64,000 nt of DNA from Opitutia bacterium (GTDB lineage: Bacteria > Verrucomicrobiota > Verrucomicrobiia > Opitutales > Opitutaceae): positions 48,526 through 112,525 of the forward strand of contig JACPPI010000006.1 in assembly GCA_016190985.1 (NCBI GenBank), given 5' to 3'. Each line of letters opens with the position of its first letter. The stretch's first letter is position 1. The notes under the pieces were generated by a model that saw only the letters and a program-made list of their open reading frames with translations, had not been told where the DNA came from and did no database searches. The translations under genes were made by a program, and so were the position numbers. Positions 32,701 to 42,564 of the stretch are shown here, one piece after another.

Positions 32701-35376
32701 GTGAAGAAGGCCCCGACCACCGCCGAGCATGCCCGCCTGGAAGAGGACGCGCAGCGCGGGAAGAACTGGAAGCGCTGGGGCCCGTATCTGGCCGAGCGGC
32801 AGTGGGGCACGGTGCGGGAGGATTACTCGGCGGACGGCGAGGCCTGGAAATATCTCACCTTTGAGCAGGCCGAGAGCCGCGCCTACCGCTGGGGCGAGGA
32901 CGGGCTGCTGGGCATCACCGACCGCGAATGCCGGCTGTGCTTCGCCCTCGCGCTGTGGAACGGGCGCGACGCGCGGCTCAAGGAGCGGCTGTTCGGGCTC
33001 GCCGGGCCGGAGGGCAACCACGGCGAGGACGTGAAGGAGGCTTATTTTTATGCCGCGAGCACGCCGACGCACAGCCACATGCGGGCGGTCTATCACTACC
33101 CGCAGGCCGAGTTTCCTTATGAGCAACTGCGCGAAGTGAACGGGCGGCGCGGCCGCAATGAGCGCGAGTTCGAGCTGGAGGACACGGGGGTGTTTGCCGA
33201 AAACCGCTACTTCGAGGTGGCGGTGGAATACGCCAAGGGCGGCCCGAACGACATCCTGATCGAGGTCTCGGCCAGGAACTGCGGGCCGGAGCGCGCGCCG
33301 TTGCACCTGCTGCCGACGCTGTGGTTTCGCAACACCTGGTCGTGGGGCTGCAAGCACGAAGGGTGCGAGCTGAAGCCGCGCATGCAGCAACTGGCGCCGG
33401 GCCACGTGCAGACCCACCACGAGTCGCTCGGCCGTTTTTTCTGGGAGATCGAGTCCGTCGCCGGCCGGCCTGATCCGCTGCTTTTCACCGAGAACGAGAC
33501 CAATGCCGCGCGGCTCTACCACGCCGAGAACGCCGGACCGCAGGTGAAGGACGCCTTCCACGATCACGTCGTGCGCGGCCAGGCCGGAGTGCTGAACGCG
33601 AAACGCACCGGCACCAAGGTCGCGGCGCACCGCGTGCTGGACCTCGCTCCGGGCGAGACGGCGGTCATGCGGTTGCGGCTCAGCGCCGAGGCCGAGGCGC
33701 CGGGCCGGCCGTTTGGGGAGGGCTTTGCGCGGGTGTTCGCGGCGCGCCGGGCCGAGGCGGAGGAGTTTTATGCGGCGGTGTTGCCGGCGGGAGTGAGCGA
33801 GGAGGAGCGCACCGTGGCGCGGCAGGCCTTCGCCGGGCTGCTCTGGTCGAAGCAGTTTTATCACTTTGTCGTGGCGGACTGGCTGGAAGGCGACTCGCAG
33901 CAGCCCCCGCCGCCGGCCGCGCGGCGCGCGGGCCGCAACAGCGACTGGCCGCACCTGTTCAACCGCGACATCATCTCAATGCCCGACAAGTGGGAGTATC
34001 CGTGGTTCGCGGCGTGGGACCTGGCGTTTCACATGATCCCGTTTGCGCGGATCGACCCGCATTTCGCGAAGGAGCAGCTCAACCTGCTCCTGCGCGAGTG
34101 GTATATGCACCCCAACGGCCAGATCCCGGCCTACGAGTGGAATTTCTCCGACGTGAACCCGCCGGTGCACGCCTGGGCCTGCTGGCGCGTCTACAAGATG
34201 ACCGGGCCGCGCGGCGGCCGCGACCGGCTGTTCCTCGCGCGGGTGTTCCAGAAGCTGGTGGTCAATTTCACGTGGTGGGTGAACCGCAAGGATCCCAGCG
34301 GCAAACACCTGTTCTCCGGCGGATTTCTCGGGCTCGACAACATCGGGGTGTTTGACCGCTCGAAACCGCTGCCGACCGGCGGCCACCTGGAGCAGGCCGA
34401 CGGCACGGCGTGGATGGCGTTTTATTGCAGCACGATGCTGGCCATGGCGCTGGAGCTGGCCGAGGGCGATCCGACCTACGAGGACATCGCCTCGAAGTTC
34501 TTCGAGCATTTCGTGGCGATCGCCGACGCCATGAACAACCTCGGCGGCACCGGACTGTGGCACGAGGAGGACGGGTTCTACTACGACCAGTTGAAGCTGG
34601 GCGGGCAGTCGTTCCCGCTCCGGCTGCGCTCGATGGTGGGCATCATTCCGCTGTTCGCAGTGGAGTTCATTGAGGACGAGCGCCTGGACAAATTGCCGGG
34701 GTTTGCCAAGCGCACGCGCTGGTTTTTGCAGAACCGCAAGGATCTGGCGGCGCACATCTCCTACCTGACCCAGGGCAAGTCAGCCGCCGGGCGCCGGCTG
34801 CTGGCGATACCCTCGCGCGAACGGCTCCAGCGGGTGTTGCGCTATGTGTTCGATGAGCGGGAGTTTCTCTCCCCGTATGGCGTGCGTTCGTTGTCGCGCG
34901 TTTACCAGGAGCAGCCGTTTGTGCTGCAAGCCGGGGGCCAGGAATACCGGGTGGACTACGTGCCGGGGGAGTCGGACTCGGGATTGTTCGGCGGCAACTC
35001 GAACTGGCGCGGGCCGGTGTGGTTTCCCACCAATTTCCTCCTGATCGAAGCCTTGGAGCGTTACCACCACTTCTACGGGGACAGTTTCACCGTGGAGTTT
35101 CCGACCGGGAGCGGGCGGTTTGTGACCTTGCAGGTGGCGGCCCAGGAACTGGGCCGGCGGCTGGTAAAACTGTTCCTCCCCGGTGCCGGGGGCGGACGGG
35201 TCTGCCATGGGAATGAGGCCTCGCAGGCCGAAACCGAGCGGCTCAAAGGCATGGTTCTTTTCCACGAGTATTTCCACGGAGAAACCGGACAGGGATTGGG
35301 AGCCAGTCACCAGACTGGCTGGACGGCCTTGGTCGCGAGGTTGATTGAGGATATTTGCGCGAAAAAGGCGGATTAG
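32701..35376 (+). CDS. GH63-like (MGH1-type) glycoside hydrolase
   Basis: An 891-residue soluble protein with a beta-sandwich-type N-terminal region and an (alpha/alpha)6 barrel in the C-terminal two thirds. Characteristic blocks are GEDVKEAYFYAASTPTHSHM, KWEYPWFAAWDLAFHMIPFA, ILREWYMHPNGQIPAYEWNF (approximate reading LLREWY...), GGFLGLDNIGVFDRS and YRVDYVPGESDSGLFGGNSN. These match MGH1-like/GH63 proteins that hydrolyse alpha-glucosides or mannosylglycerate-type substrates. There is no signal peptide, so it is probably cytoplasmic. GTG start at 32701. It may be controlled by the sigma/anti-sigma pair just upstream. Confidence 0.85.
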   Translation: MKKAPTTAEHARLEEDAQRGKNWKRWGPYLAERQWGTVREDYSADGEAWKYLTFEQAESRAYRWGEDGLLGITDRECRLCFALALWNGRDARLKERLFGLAGPEGNHGEDVKEAYFYAASTPTHSHMRAVYHYPQAEFPYEQLREVNGRRGRNEREFELEDTGVFAENRYFEVAVEYAKGGPNDILIEVSARNCGPERAPLHLLPTLWFRNTWSWGCKHEGCELKPRMQQLAPGHVQTHHESLGRFFWEIESVAGRPDPLLFTENETNAARLYHAENAGPQVKDAFHDHVVRGQAGVLNAKRTGTKVAAHRVLDLAPGETAVMRLRLSAEAEAPGRPFGEGFARVFAARRAEAEEFYAAVLPAGVSEEERTVARQAFAGLLWSKQFYHFVVADWLEGDSQQPPPPAARRAGRNSDWPHLFNRDIISMPDKWEYPWFAAWDLAFHMIPFARIDPHFAKEQLNLLLREWYMHPNGQIPAYEWNFSDVNPPVHAWACWRVYKMTGPRGGRDRLFLARVFQKLVVNFTWWVNRKDPSGKHLFSGGFLGLDNIGVFDRSKPLPTGGHLEQADGTAWMAFYCSTMLAMALELAEGDPTYEDIASKFFEHFVAIADAMNNLGGTGLWHEEDGFYYDQLKLGGQSFPLRLRSMVGIIPLFAVEFIEDERLDKLPGFAKRTRWFLQNRKDLAAHISYLTQGKSAAGRRLLAIPSRERLQRVLRYVFDEREFLSPYGVRSLSRVYQEQPFVLQAGGQEYRVDYVPGESDSGLFGGNSNWRGPVWFPTNFLLIEALERYHHFYGDSFTVEFPTGSGRFVTLQVAAQELGRRLVKLFLPGAGGGRVCHGNEASQAETERLKGMVLFHEYFHGETGQGLGASHQTGWTALVARLIEDICAKKAD

Positions 35377-35540
35377 GCTCAAATATTTTTGGGTTAGAAC
35401 GGCGCGTAAAATTGCGCGACGCCAACTGTTTATATATGCGCCTGGTAAAAGCCGCGCCAAGTCGTCCCTTGTAAAATACTTGGGATAAAATCGTTCTTGT
35501 CGATGTCACCAAGATATTCTTTTTCCCGGCCACTTAGGTC

Positions 35541-36101
35541 ATGGAAAGTCACATCAAGAAAATCCTCCTGTTGGTCAGTGTCCTCGGGTTTGCAGCCATT
35601 GCCGGGGCGGCTGATCGTTGGGAAACCTTGCGCGCCATCAATTGGGTGGAGAACCCGACCAATCAGACCCACGTGGGCCGGTTTGGCGAACTGGGGCCGT
35701 ATCAGTTCCGTCCCGGCACCTGGCGCATGCATTCCGACAAGCCTTTCCGGATGGCCATCCAGCGATCCGTGGCCGACGAGGTGGCGGTGAAGCACTACGA
35801 ATGGATCAAGCGCACCCTCGAACGGGCCGGCGCGGAAGCGAGTGCCTTCAATATCGCGATGGCCTGGAACTGCGGTGTGGAGGCGGTGATCAGCGGTCGC
35901 GCGCCCACCGTCAGTTACAACTACGCCCAGCGGGTTTCCAACCTGATCGAGACCCTGAAACAGCGCATCCAGCCGGATCTGGCCGGGGCGATGCCGGCTG
36001 ACACCCGCGGCGGCGAAATGAACCTCGACAGTCGCGGCGCGGAGCAATTGCGCTTCCGCATCCTGCGCGACACGCCGCGTTTCGTGCTGGCCGCCGGCTA
36101 G
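35541..36101 (+). CDS. secreted hypothetical protein, lysozyme-like pattern
   Basis: A 186-residue exported protein with signal peptide MESHIKKILLLVSVLGFAAI. The mature part has ETLRAINWVENPTNQTHVGR, then GPYQFRPGTWRMHS, and later FNIAMAWNCGVEAVI with YNYAQRVSNL. The Glu followed by an Tyr-Gln-Phe-x-P-x-T-W stretch and the final Ala-W-N element resemble the layout of lysozyme-fold transglycosylases, so a wall-hydrolase role is possible but unproven. The gene is preceded by about 160 bp of AT-richer DNA, likely its promoter. It is convergent with the HAD phosphatase gene. Confidence 0.65.
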   Translation: MESHIKKILLLVSVLGFAAIAGAADRWETLRAINWVENPTNQTHVGRFGELGPYQFRPGTWRMHSDKPFRMAIQRSVADEVAVKHYEWIKRTLERAGAEASAFNIAMAWNCGVEAVISGRAPTVSYNYAQRVSNLIETLKQRIQPDLAGAMPADTRGGEMNLDSRGAEQLRFRILRDTPRFVLAAG

Positions 36102-36125
36102 GAGAGACTCCGGCAGCAATGCCGG

Positions 36126-37151
36126 CTACTCCAGAAACGACGCCTGCTTGGGCTGTTTGGCGGCTTTTTTGGCCGCTTCTTCCTCGGGCGAGGCGTTCAG
36201 GTGCCGGGGCGGGCGGGTGACGCGCGAGGCGACGGCGGCTTCGCGGTCCGTCACGATCCGGTCGCAGATTTTCTCAATCTGCAGGTGCAGCCAGCTGGTC
36301 GTGGCGCTGCCTTCCGTGTAGTCGGCCGGGCCGTAATGGTCGATGCGGCCCGTGTGGCGGAGGCGGTCGTTCTGCTCAAATTCGGCGCGCACGGCGGGGT
36401 TGTAGACGGCATAGGTCTTGCCGCCGCCCTTTTTCACGACGGAGAAGCTGGGCACGTCGCTCGGGCCGTCGGCGATGTAGATCATGTTCTGGAGCGGTAT
36501 GCGGCGGTCCTCGGGCGTGACCTTGGCGTTCACGTCGATGGCGGCGTCCTTGTTGGTGCCCTTGTTGATCTCGAAGATGGCGCGGGTCTTGGTCGTGTTG
36601 TCGATCATGACGCCGATCTGGGCGATCTCGGAGGCGGCCTCGAGCGGGAACTCCTTCTGCTTGAGGAAGCCGGGCTGCAGGGGGCTCTCGATGAATTCGC
36701 AGGCCCAGGTCGCGTCAATGTGGGGGGCGAGGGCGCTGCCGCGGATCATCTCGGCGAGGCCCGTGCTGACCACGTAGTGCTCGAGCTGGATCTCGTGCTT
36801 CTTGTATTCCGGCTTGGCCCGGACCCAGGCGCGGGAGGCCTCGAAAAATTTCGGGAGGCCGGGATAGAATTTGATCTCCGCCCCGCACTCCCGCAGCACC
36901 TTGTTGCCGAGCCGGGGCATCTTGCCGGCGAGGACGTAGGTCAGCAGGTGGTTGAGGTAGCTGATCTCGGGGGCGATGCTGTAGCCGCGCTTCCGGTAGT
37001 TTTCCGCCAGGGCGTTGGTCTCGGCCCAGAACGTTCCCTCATCGATCCCATAGCGCCGGAACAGCGGCGCCTGCATGTAGTCCGGAATCAATGTCTTGTC
37101 AAAATCCCAGACGCAGGCGATGATGTTCTGAGTGAAGAGTGTGGAAGCCAT
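36126..37151 (-). CDS. HAD superfamily phosphatase
   Basis: A 341-residue haloacid-dehalogenase-fold protein. Motif I is CVWDFDKTLIPDYM near residue 15, with the nucleophilic first Asp. The motif II region is HYVVSTGLAEMI. Motif III/IV is MIYIADGPSDVPSFS. A helical cap lies between (about residues 35-130). The C terminus is a Lys/Ala-rich tail. The substrate is unknown; a phosphoserine-phosphatase-like small-molecule phosphatase is most likely. It is divergent from prfA. Confidence 0.85.
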   Translation of the reverse strand: MASTLFTQNIIACVWDFDKTLIPDYMQAPLFRRYGIDEGTFWAETNALAENYRKRGYSIAPEISYLNHLLTYVLAGKMPRLGNKVLRECGAEIKFYPGLPKFFEASRAWVRAKPEYKKHEIQLEHYVVSTGLAEMIRGSALAPHIDATWACEFIESPLQPGFLKQKEFPLEAASEIAQIGVMIDNTTKTRAIFEINKGTNKDAAIDVNAKVTPEDRRIPLQNMIYIADGPSDVPSFSVVKKGGGKTYAVYNPAVRAEFEQNDRLRHTGRIDHYGPADYTEGSATTSWLHLQIEKICDRIVTDREAAVASRVTRPPRHLNASPEEEAAKKAAKQPKQASFLE

Positions 37152-37255
37152 TGCGGAAAAATTCCATTAGACGGCAGGCGCCGCCGTGGGTTGGCCCTTG
37201 ATAAAGCCGCGGCTCGCGGCTGAAGCAATTCACAATTTCCCGCCCGATTCACCGC

Positions 37256-38374
37256 ATGCACCAGTTGCCCGACATCTCCCCTTTTCAGCGCCGCCTCGAC
37301 GAACTCGATGCGCAGATGGCCGCGCCGTCGTTCTACGCCAACCCGCGCAAGGCGACGGAGGTCTCGCGCGAGCAGCAGGCGCTCCGCCGGCTCGTCGAGA
37401 CCCACACGGAATGTCAGCGGGCGGAACGGGAACTGGCCGAGCACACGGCCCTGCTCAAGGATCCGACGGCCGACGCCGAATTGCGGGACATGGCGCAGCA
37501 GGAACTGCCCGGCTTGCAGGCCAGGCACGACCGCCTGAAGGAGGCGGTGCTGCTGGCGATGATCCCACCCGAGCCGTCGGATTCCCGCAACACCGTGTTC
37601 GAGATCCGGGCCGGCACCGGCGGCGACGAGGCCAGCCTGTTTGCCGCCGAACTCTACCGCGCCTACACCCGTTACGCGGAGGGCCGCGGCTGGAAGATCC
37701 AGCCCATGAGTTCCAGCGCCTCCGACCGCGGCGGCCTGAAGGAGGTCATCTTCCTGATCACGGGCAACGAGGTCTACAAGCAGCTGAAATACGAGAGCGG
37801 GGTCCACCGCGTGCAACGCATCCCCGTGACCGAAGCCAACGGGCGCATCCACACCTCGACGGTCACAGTCGCGGTGCTGCCGGAGGCCGAGGAGGTGGAG
37901 GTGCAGATCGATCCGCAGGATCTCGACATCACCGTGATGCGCGCCAGCGGGCCGGGCGGGCAGGGGGTCAACACCACCGACTCCGCCGTGCGCCTCGTGC
38001 ACAAGCCGAGCGGGCTCACGGTCTACTGCGCCGACGACCGCTCCCAGATCAAGAACAAGGCCCGCGCGATGGCCGTGCTGCGTTCGCGCCTGCTCAAGCT
38101 CAAGGAAGACGAGGAGCAGGCGAAATACGCCGCCCAGCGGCGCGGCCAGATCGGCACCGGCGGACGCAGCGAGCGCATCCGCACCTACAATTTCCCGCAG
38201 AACCGCATGACCGACCATCGCATCGGACTGACACTCCACAGCCTGGCAGCCCTGATGGAGGGGCAGATCGACCCGATCATCGCCGCGCTGCAACGGGCGG
38301 ACTTCGAGGAGAAACTTGCGGCGCTGACCGGCGGACCGCTGCCTGTGCGCGCCCGCGCCAGCGACGACGACTGA
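37256..38374 (+). CDS. prfA: peptide chain release factor 1
   Basis: A 372-residue release factor that reads UAA and UAG. The peptidyl-hydrolysis motif GGQ occurs in ASGPGGQGVNTTDSAVRL. The codon-recognition tripeptide position reads PVT in QRIPVTEANGRIHTS, where many RF1 have PAT. The N-terminal helical domain and the PCRF region are complete. It is followed one base later by prmC, whose product methylates the GGQ glutamine, a classical pairing. Confidence 0.96.
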   Translation: MHQLPDISPFQRRLDELDAQMAAPSFYANPRKATEVSREQQALRRLVETHTECQRAERELAEHTALLKDPTADAELRDMAQQELPGLQARHDRLKEAVLLAMIPPEPSDSRNTVFEIRAGTGGDEASLFAAELYRAYTRYAEGRGWKIQPMSSSASDRGGLKEVIFLITGNEVYKQLKYESGVHRVQRIPVTEANGRIHTSTVTVAVLPEAEEVEVQIDPQDLDITVMRASGPGGQGVNTTDSAVRLVHKPSGLTVYCADDRSQIKNKARAMAVLRSRLLKLKEDEEQAKYAAQRRGQIGTGGRSERIRTYNFPQNRMTDHRIGLTLHSLAALMEGQIDPIIAALQRADFEEKLAALTGGPLPVRARASDDD

Positions 38375-38375
38375 A

Positions 38376-39221
38376 ATGCTCAGCGTGCTCGAGATCATCA
38401 AGCGGACGACCGGCTTCTTCGAGCAGCGCGGGGTGGAGTCGCCGCGCCTGAATGCCGAGCTGCTCATCGGCCATGCGCTCGGCCTGAAGCGCATGCAGCT
38501 CTACCTGCAGTTTGAACGGCCGCTGACCGGGCCGGAGCTGGAGAAAATCCGTCCGCTGGTGAAGCGCCGGGGCAACCGTGAGCCGCTGCAATATATCACG
38601 GGCGAGACGGAGTTCTGCGGCCTGCGGCTCAGGGCCGACCGCCGCGCGCTCATCCCCCGGCCCGAGACGGAACGGCTGGTCGAGCTGGTGACGCAGCAGT
38701 TGGCGGCGCCACCGGCCACCATCCTGGATCTCGGCACCGGCGCCGGCGCCATCGCGCTGGCGCTCGCCAAAATCTACCCCGAAGCGGCGGTGACCGCGCT
38801 GGACAAAAGCGAGGAGGCGCTCAGCCTGGCGCGCGAGAACGCCGAATCATGCGGCCTGGCCGGGCGCGTGAAATTTGCGCACTCGGACTGGCTGTCAGTC
38901 CTCCCGGCCGGTGATAAATACCAGCTGATCGTCGCCAATCCGCCCTACCTTTCGGACGCTGAGACCGAGGCAACCCAGCCGGAGGTGAAGGGATTCGAGC
39001 CGCATTCGGCGCTTTCCGCCGGGAGCAACGGCGCCGCCGCGCTGGAACATATCATCGCAGCGGCGCGACCGTATCTGGCCCCGGCCGGCTTGCTGGCCTG
39101 CGAGACGGGGATCGCGCAGCACCAGCAACTGCGCGCACTGGCCGCGACGCAGGGCTACGCGCGGACGGAGTCGCAGCGTGATCTGACCGGCCGCGAGCGC
39201 TACCTATTAGCCTTTGTGTAG
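38376..39221 (+). CDS. prmC: release factor glutamine methyltransferase
   Basis: A 281-residue HemK-type enzyme that N5-methylates the GGQ glutamine of release factors. The N-terminal helical domain (about residues 1-80, VESPRLNAELLIGHALGLKR) includes the QYITGETEFCGL stretch. The SAM site is ILDLGTGAGAIALALA and the catalytic motif NPPY occurs in LIVANPPYLSD. It starts 1 bp after prfA. Its 3' end overlaps the convergent tail-specific protease gene by 15 bp. Confidence 0.95.
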   Translation: MLSVLEIIKRTTGFFEQRGVESPRLNAELLIGHALGLKRMQLYLQFERPLTGPELEKIRPLVKRRGNREPLQYITGETEFCGLRLRADRRALIPRPETERLVELVTQQLAAPPATILDLGTGAGAIALALAKIYPEAAVTALDKSEEALSLARENAESCGLAGRVKFAHSDWLSVLPAGDKYQLIVANPPYLSDAETEATQPEVKGFEPHSALSAGSNGAAALEHIIAAARPYLAPAGLLACETGIAQHQQLRALAATQGYARTESQRDLTGRERYLLAFV

Positions 39222-41414
39222 GCCGGCGGTGATCGGGGCGCGGCCATCCGCCCAGTATTGCGGATCGAGGTTCAGGCGCAGCGCATCGGTGACCACCCGC
39301 AGGGCCTCGCGCAGATGGACGTCGAGCTTGGCCTTGGGGTCCGCATCGGGCGCATCGGTGTCGCCTTCGTCGGCGGCGGGCGCGGGCGGCTTGGCGGGGC
39401 TGGCGGCCGCGGTCCTGAGCACGGAGTCGAGCTTGATCTCGCGGCTGGCGTAATTGTCCTTGGCCAGACGTTCGCGCTCGGCGTCCATCAGTTTCTTGAA
39501 ATCGTTGTCAGCCTGCTTGAGCGCCTCGCGCTGGCTGAGGTTCAGGGAGACGTTCTTCTGTTCCTGGCGCTCCTTGAACCAGTCGATGTTCCTGTTCAGG
39601 TAGGCGAATTCCTGGAGGGTGTGCTGGCGCTCGCGGCTGGCCTCCAGCAGGGGCTGGACAAAGGTCTTGGCCAGGGACTTGCCCTCGAAGGGCACCGACT
39701 TGATCTCGTCCCACATGAGGGCGTGGGGCAGGTCGGATTCGCCGATGGGCAGGAAGTCATCGATGGAGGGCAGGGTGATGTCGGGCGTGACGCCGTGCTT
39801 TTGCGTGGAGGAGCCGTTGGGGAGGTAGAATTTCTGCACGGTGAGCTTGGCGGCGCCGGTGTTGCCCAGGTTCTGGCTGATGCGCGGGAGATAGTTCTTC
39901 ATCTCCAGCACGGCCTGCACGGTGCCCTTGCCGTGGGTGGTGCTGTCGCCGATGATGACGGCGCGGCCGTAGTTCTGCAACGCGCCGGCGAAAATCTCGG
40001 AGGCCGAGGCGCTGAAGCGGGAGGTGAGGACCGCGAGCGGGCCGGTGTAGCTGATGGTGGTGTCGGTGTCGCTGTCGACTTGGAGCCGGCCGAGGGAATC
40101 ACGGACCTGCACGACCGGGCCCCGGTCGATGAACAGGCCGGTGAGGTCCACGGCTTCGGAGAGGAGGCCGCCACCGTTGCGGCGGAGGTCGATGACGAGG
40201 GCCTTGATGCCTTCGACCTTGAGCTTGCCGATCAGTTCCGCGACGTCCTGGGTCGCGGCGTTCTTGTTCTCGGCGGTGGTGGCATCCTCGGAGGGGCCGT
40301 AGAAGGAGTTGAGGGTGATGACGCCGACGGGCAGGGTCGTCTTGTCCTCAGAGGGGAGATCGTAGATGGCGGCCGTGGCGCGGGACTCGTCGAGCTTGAT
40401 CACGTCGCGCACGATGTGGACCGCCTTGGTCTTGGAGGCGTCGACGGCGTCGTGCGGCAGGACCGTGAGGGTGACCTTGGTGCCCTTGGCCCCGCGGATC
40501 ATGTCGACGATGCGGCGCAGCTTCATGCCGATGACCTCGATCGGCTCGCCGCCCTGCTGCTGCACGGCGACGATCTTGTCGTTCACGTGGAGCTGGCCGC
40601 TGAGGTCCGCCGGGCTGCCGGCCTTGACCTCCTTCACCACGCAGTTGCCGTCATCCTCGATGCCGAGGATGGCGCCGATGCCGATGAGGGAGAGTTTCAT
40701 CTGGATGCTGAAGTCCTGCAGCGTGTCGGAGGAGAGATACGCGGAATGCGGGTCATACATCCGGGTGAAGCTGGAGAGAAACATCTCCTGGATGTCCAGG
40801 GGCTCGATGTCGCCGACATTCTTCAGCATGCGTTCATAGCGCTTCCGCACCGCGGCCTTGGCGTCCTCGGGGGATTTCTTCGCCAGCACGTCGAGCAGGA
40901 TCTCGTATTTGACGCGGCGGCGCCACAGGTCGTCGGCCTCGGCCGCGTTGGCGGGGAAGTCGCTTTTGCTGCGATCGGGGGCGTAGGATTCCTGTTTCGA
41001 GAAATCGAAATCACGCTTCAGCTCCTCGAAGACCCAGGCCGTGCGCGCCTTGACCCGTTGCTCGTAGGCCCGGAAGATGGCAAAGGCGGTGTCGATGTTG
41101 CCGAGATAGGCGAGGTCGGTCTCGATGCGCGGACCGTATTGGCTGCGGAAATTCTTCTCGTCCTCGGCGGTGAAGAACAGCCGGAAGGGGTCCAGCCCCT
41201 CCTTCATGTAGTCGGAGATCAGCTGGGGATAGTCCGCGGGCGTGACCGCGTCCTTGTTGTAGTGGTAGGCCTCCAGCAACTGCACCAGGGTGCGGGTCTC
41301 CGCCTTCATGACCGGGGTGGTCTTGAGGTCGCGGTCCTGCACCGCGTGAACCGCGGTCAGCAGCAGCAGGGACAGCAGGGCGAGCTTGGCGGTTGGGCGG
41401 GCGGGGGGATTCAC
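39207..41414 (-). CDS. prc: carboxyl-terminal processing (tail-specific) protease
   Basis: A 735-residue exported S41 protease with signal peptide (about residues 1-24). It has an N-terminal helical domain, a PDZ domain (about residues 240-330, LSLIGIGAILGIEDDGNCVV) and a catalytic domain with Ser in SRFSASASEIFAGALQNYG and Lys in DSTTHGKGTVQ. The Arg-rich segment VIDLRRNGGGLLSEAV is also conserved. The C-terminal part matches the DUF3340 tail of Prc/Tsp. It degrades periplasmic proteins with nonpolar C termini. It is convergent with prmC. Confidence 0.94.
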   Translation of the reverse strand: MNPPARPTAKLALLSLLLLTAVHAVQDRDLKTTPVMKAETRTLVQLLEAYHYNKDAVTPADYPQLISDYMKEGLDPFRLFFTAEDEKNFRSQYGPRIETDLAYLGNIDTAFAIFRAYEQRVKARTAWVFEELKRDFDFSKQESYAPDRSKSDFPANAAEADDLWRRRVKYEILLDVLAKKSPEDAKAAVRKRYERMLKNVGDIEPLDIQEMFLSSFTRMYDPHSAYLSSDTLQDFSIQMKLSLIGIGAILGIEDDGNCVVKEVKAGSPADLSGQLHVNDKIVAVQQQGGEPIEVIGMKLRRIVDMIRGAKGTKVTLTVLPHDAVDASKTKAVHIVRDVIKLDESRATAAIYDLPSEDKTTLPVGVITLNSFYGPSEDATTAENKNAATQDVAELIGKLKVEGIKALVIDLRRNGGGLLSEAVDLTGLFIDRGPVVQVRDSLGRLQVDSDTDTTISYTGPLAVLTSRFSASASEIFAGALQNYGRAVIIGDSTTHGKGTVQAVLEMKNYLPRISQNLGNTGAAKLTVQKFYLPNGSSTQKHGVTPDITLPSIDDFLPIGESDLPHALMWDEIKSVPFEGKSLAKTFVQPLLEASRERQHTLQEFAYLNRNIDWFKERQEQKNVSLNLSQREALKQADNDFKKLMDAERERLAKDNYASREIKLDSVLRTAAASPAKPPAPAADEGDTDAPDADPKAKLDVHLREALRVVTDALRLNLDPQYWADGRAPITAGLHKG

Positions 41415-41557
41415 GGCGTGGGTATGGGGCGAGAGAGGGCGCTAGTGTGGCCTGCAAATGAGATTTGTTTCCGGAAAACAGCAACCGCATTTGCGGCCTG
41501 GGCGGCCGCCGGCGCATTGCCGGGATCGAGGCGGCTTCAGCCGGCCGGGCGCCGGCG

Positions 41558-42442
41558 TCAGTGCCGGTTGAGCAGGTCTTTCGCCTCGTCCAGCACGCGT
41601 TTTTCCTGCGGCGTCAGCGCGCCAAAACCCTCGCTGTTGATCTTGTCGAGAATCCGGTCCACCTCGGCGCGAATCTGCGGCGTGGACCGGCCTGACGATG
41701 AGGCCGGGCGGTTGGCGGCTGTGGGCTTGGCCTTTCGCCAGCGCAGCGTCCATGAGGGGAGCTTCAGCCCCGATGATCCGTCCAGACCCTGGCGGTCATG
41801 CATGAACCGCGCATACAGCCATCCGGCCAGCATGCCCCCCAGGTGGGCCGAGGGGGTCAGGCCCAGTGGCGCCTGGGAGCCCAGGATTTCATAGAAAAAC
41901 AGGCCGAACACATCCAGCGCCAGCACCAGGTAAACCACATGTTGGAGGCGGAAAGTCACCGGCAGCAGGAACAGTCCCATTTCCAGATGGGGCGAAAGTC
42001 CGGCCAGCACAATGAACAGGCCCAGCAGGCCGGCCCCCGACCCGATGTGCGCGCCGCCATGGCTCCAGTTGACGGCGGTCCACATCAAAGCCCCCGACAA
42101 TATCGCGCCGCCAAACACCGCCAGAAACCTCCCCGCCCCGAGCCTGGGCTCCAACTCCCTCCCGATAAAGCCGAGGGCGATGACCGTGAACAGCACGGGC
42201 AGCGGATTCGCCGTGCTGTGCAGCAGGCTGTGCGACAGGAGCGTCCACAGGCGCCAGCTTTTCAGGCTTCCGACCGTCAGGGGGAGTTGGCTGACCAGCG
42301 CCGCACCCGAGGCCCCGAGCCAGGGGGACAGGAGGATCAGCTCGAGCCCAAACGCCGCGAGCAGGACTGCGATCACCCAGATGTAGGCCGAGGTGGTCTT
42401 GCGGTAATATTCGTCACCCATGTATTGCCGGTCGGAAAGCAT
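41558..42442 (-). CDS. rhomboid family intramembrane serine protease with DUF6576 tail
   Basis: A 294-residue protein with six or so membrane helices. The serine site is HIGSGAGLLGLF, and the catalytic His is in PSAHLGGMLAGWLYA; the ELEPRLGAGRFL loop is typical. The C-terminal cytoplasmic part ends with EVDRILDKINSEGFGALTPQ and EKRVLDEAKDLL, a DUF6576-like helical segment often found after rhomboids. The start at 42442 (MLSDRQYMGDEYYR) fits related rhomboids; an upstream ATG would add 12 residues. Substrates are unknown. Confidence 0.85.
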   Translation of the reverse strand: MLSDRQYMGDEYYRKTTSAYIWVIAVLLAAFGLELILLSPWLGASGAALVSQLPLTVGSLKSWRLWTLLSHSLLHSTANPLPVLFTVIALGFIGRELEPRLGAGRFLAVFGGAILSGALMWTAVNWSHGGAHIGSGAGLLGLFIVLAGLSPHLEMGLFLLPVTFRLQHVVYLVLALDVFGLFFYEILGSQAPLGLTPSAHLGGMLAGWLYARFMHDRQGLDGSSGLKLPSWTLRWRKAKPTAANRPASSSGRSTPQIRAEVDRILDKINSEGFGALTPQEKRVLDEAKDLLNRH

Positions 42443-42564
42443 CGCGGCAAAACTTGCCCCGTTGGCCGCGAATGACAAGCCCCGGTCTCAGGCCCAGGTT
42501 GCCCAACGTCGCAACCCGGCGATTTCTTGACAGAGGTGGAAATTCTCCTTCAGTCAGTCGCGCA

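Noticed and set aside
35377..35540. Specific sigma-70 promoter (TTGTAA ... GATAAAAT)
   Set aside because: The candidate elements are only about 11 bp apart, far from the 16-18 bp needed, so no promoter is called despite the AT-rich composition.
39258..41894. 878-residue open frame on the plus strand opposite the tail-specific protease
   Set aside because: It is the antisense shadow of a GC-rich gene. Its translation is low-complexity (Gly, Val, Asp, His-rich) and matches no family, whereas the minus strand encodes a complete Prc.
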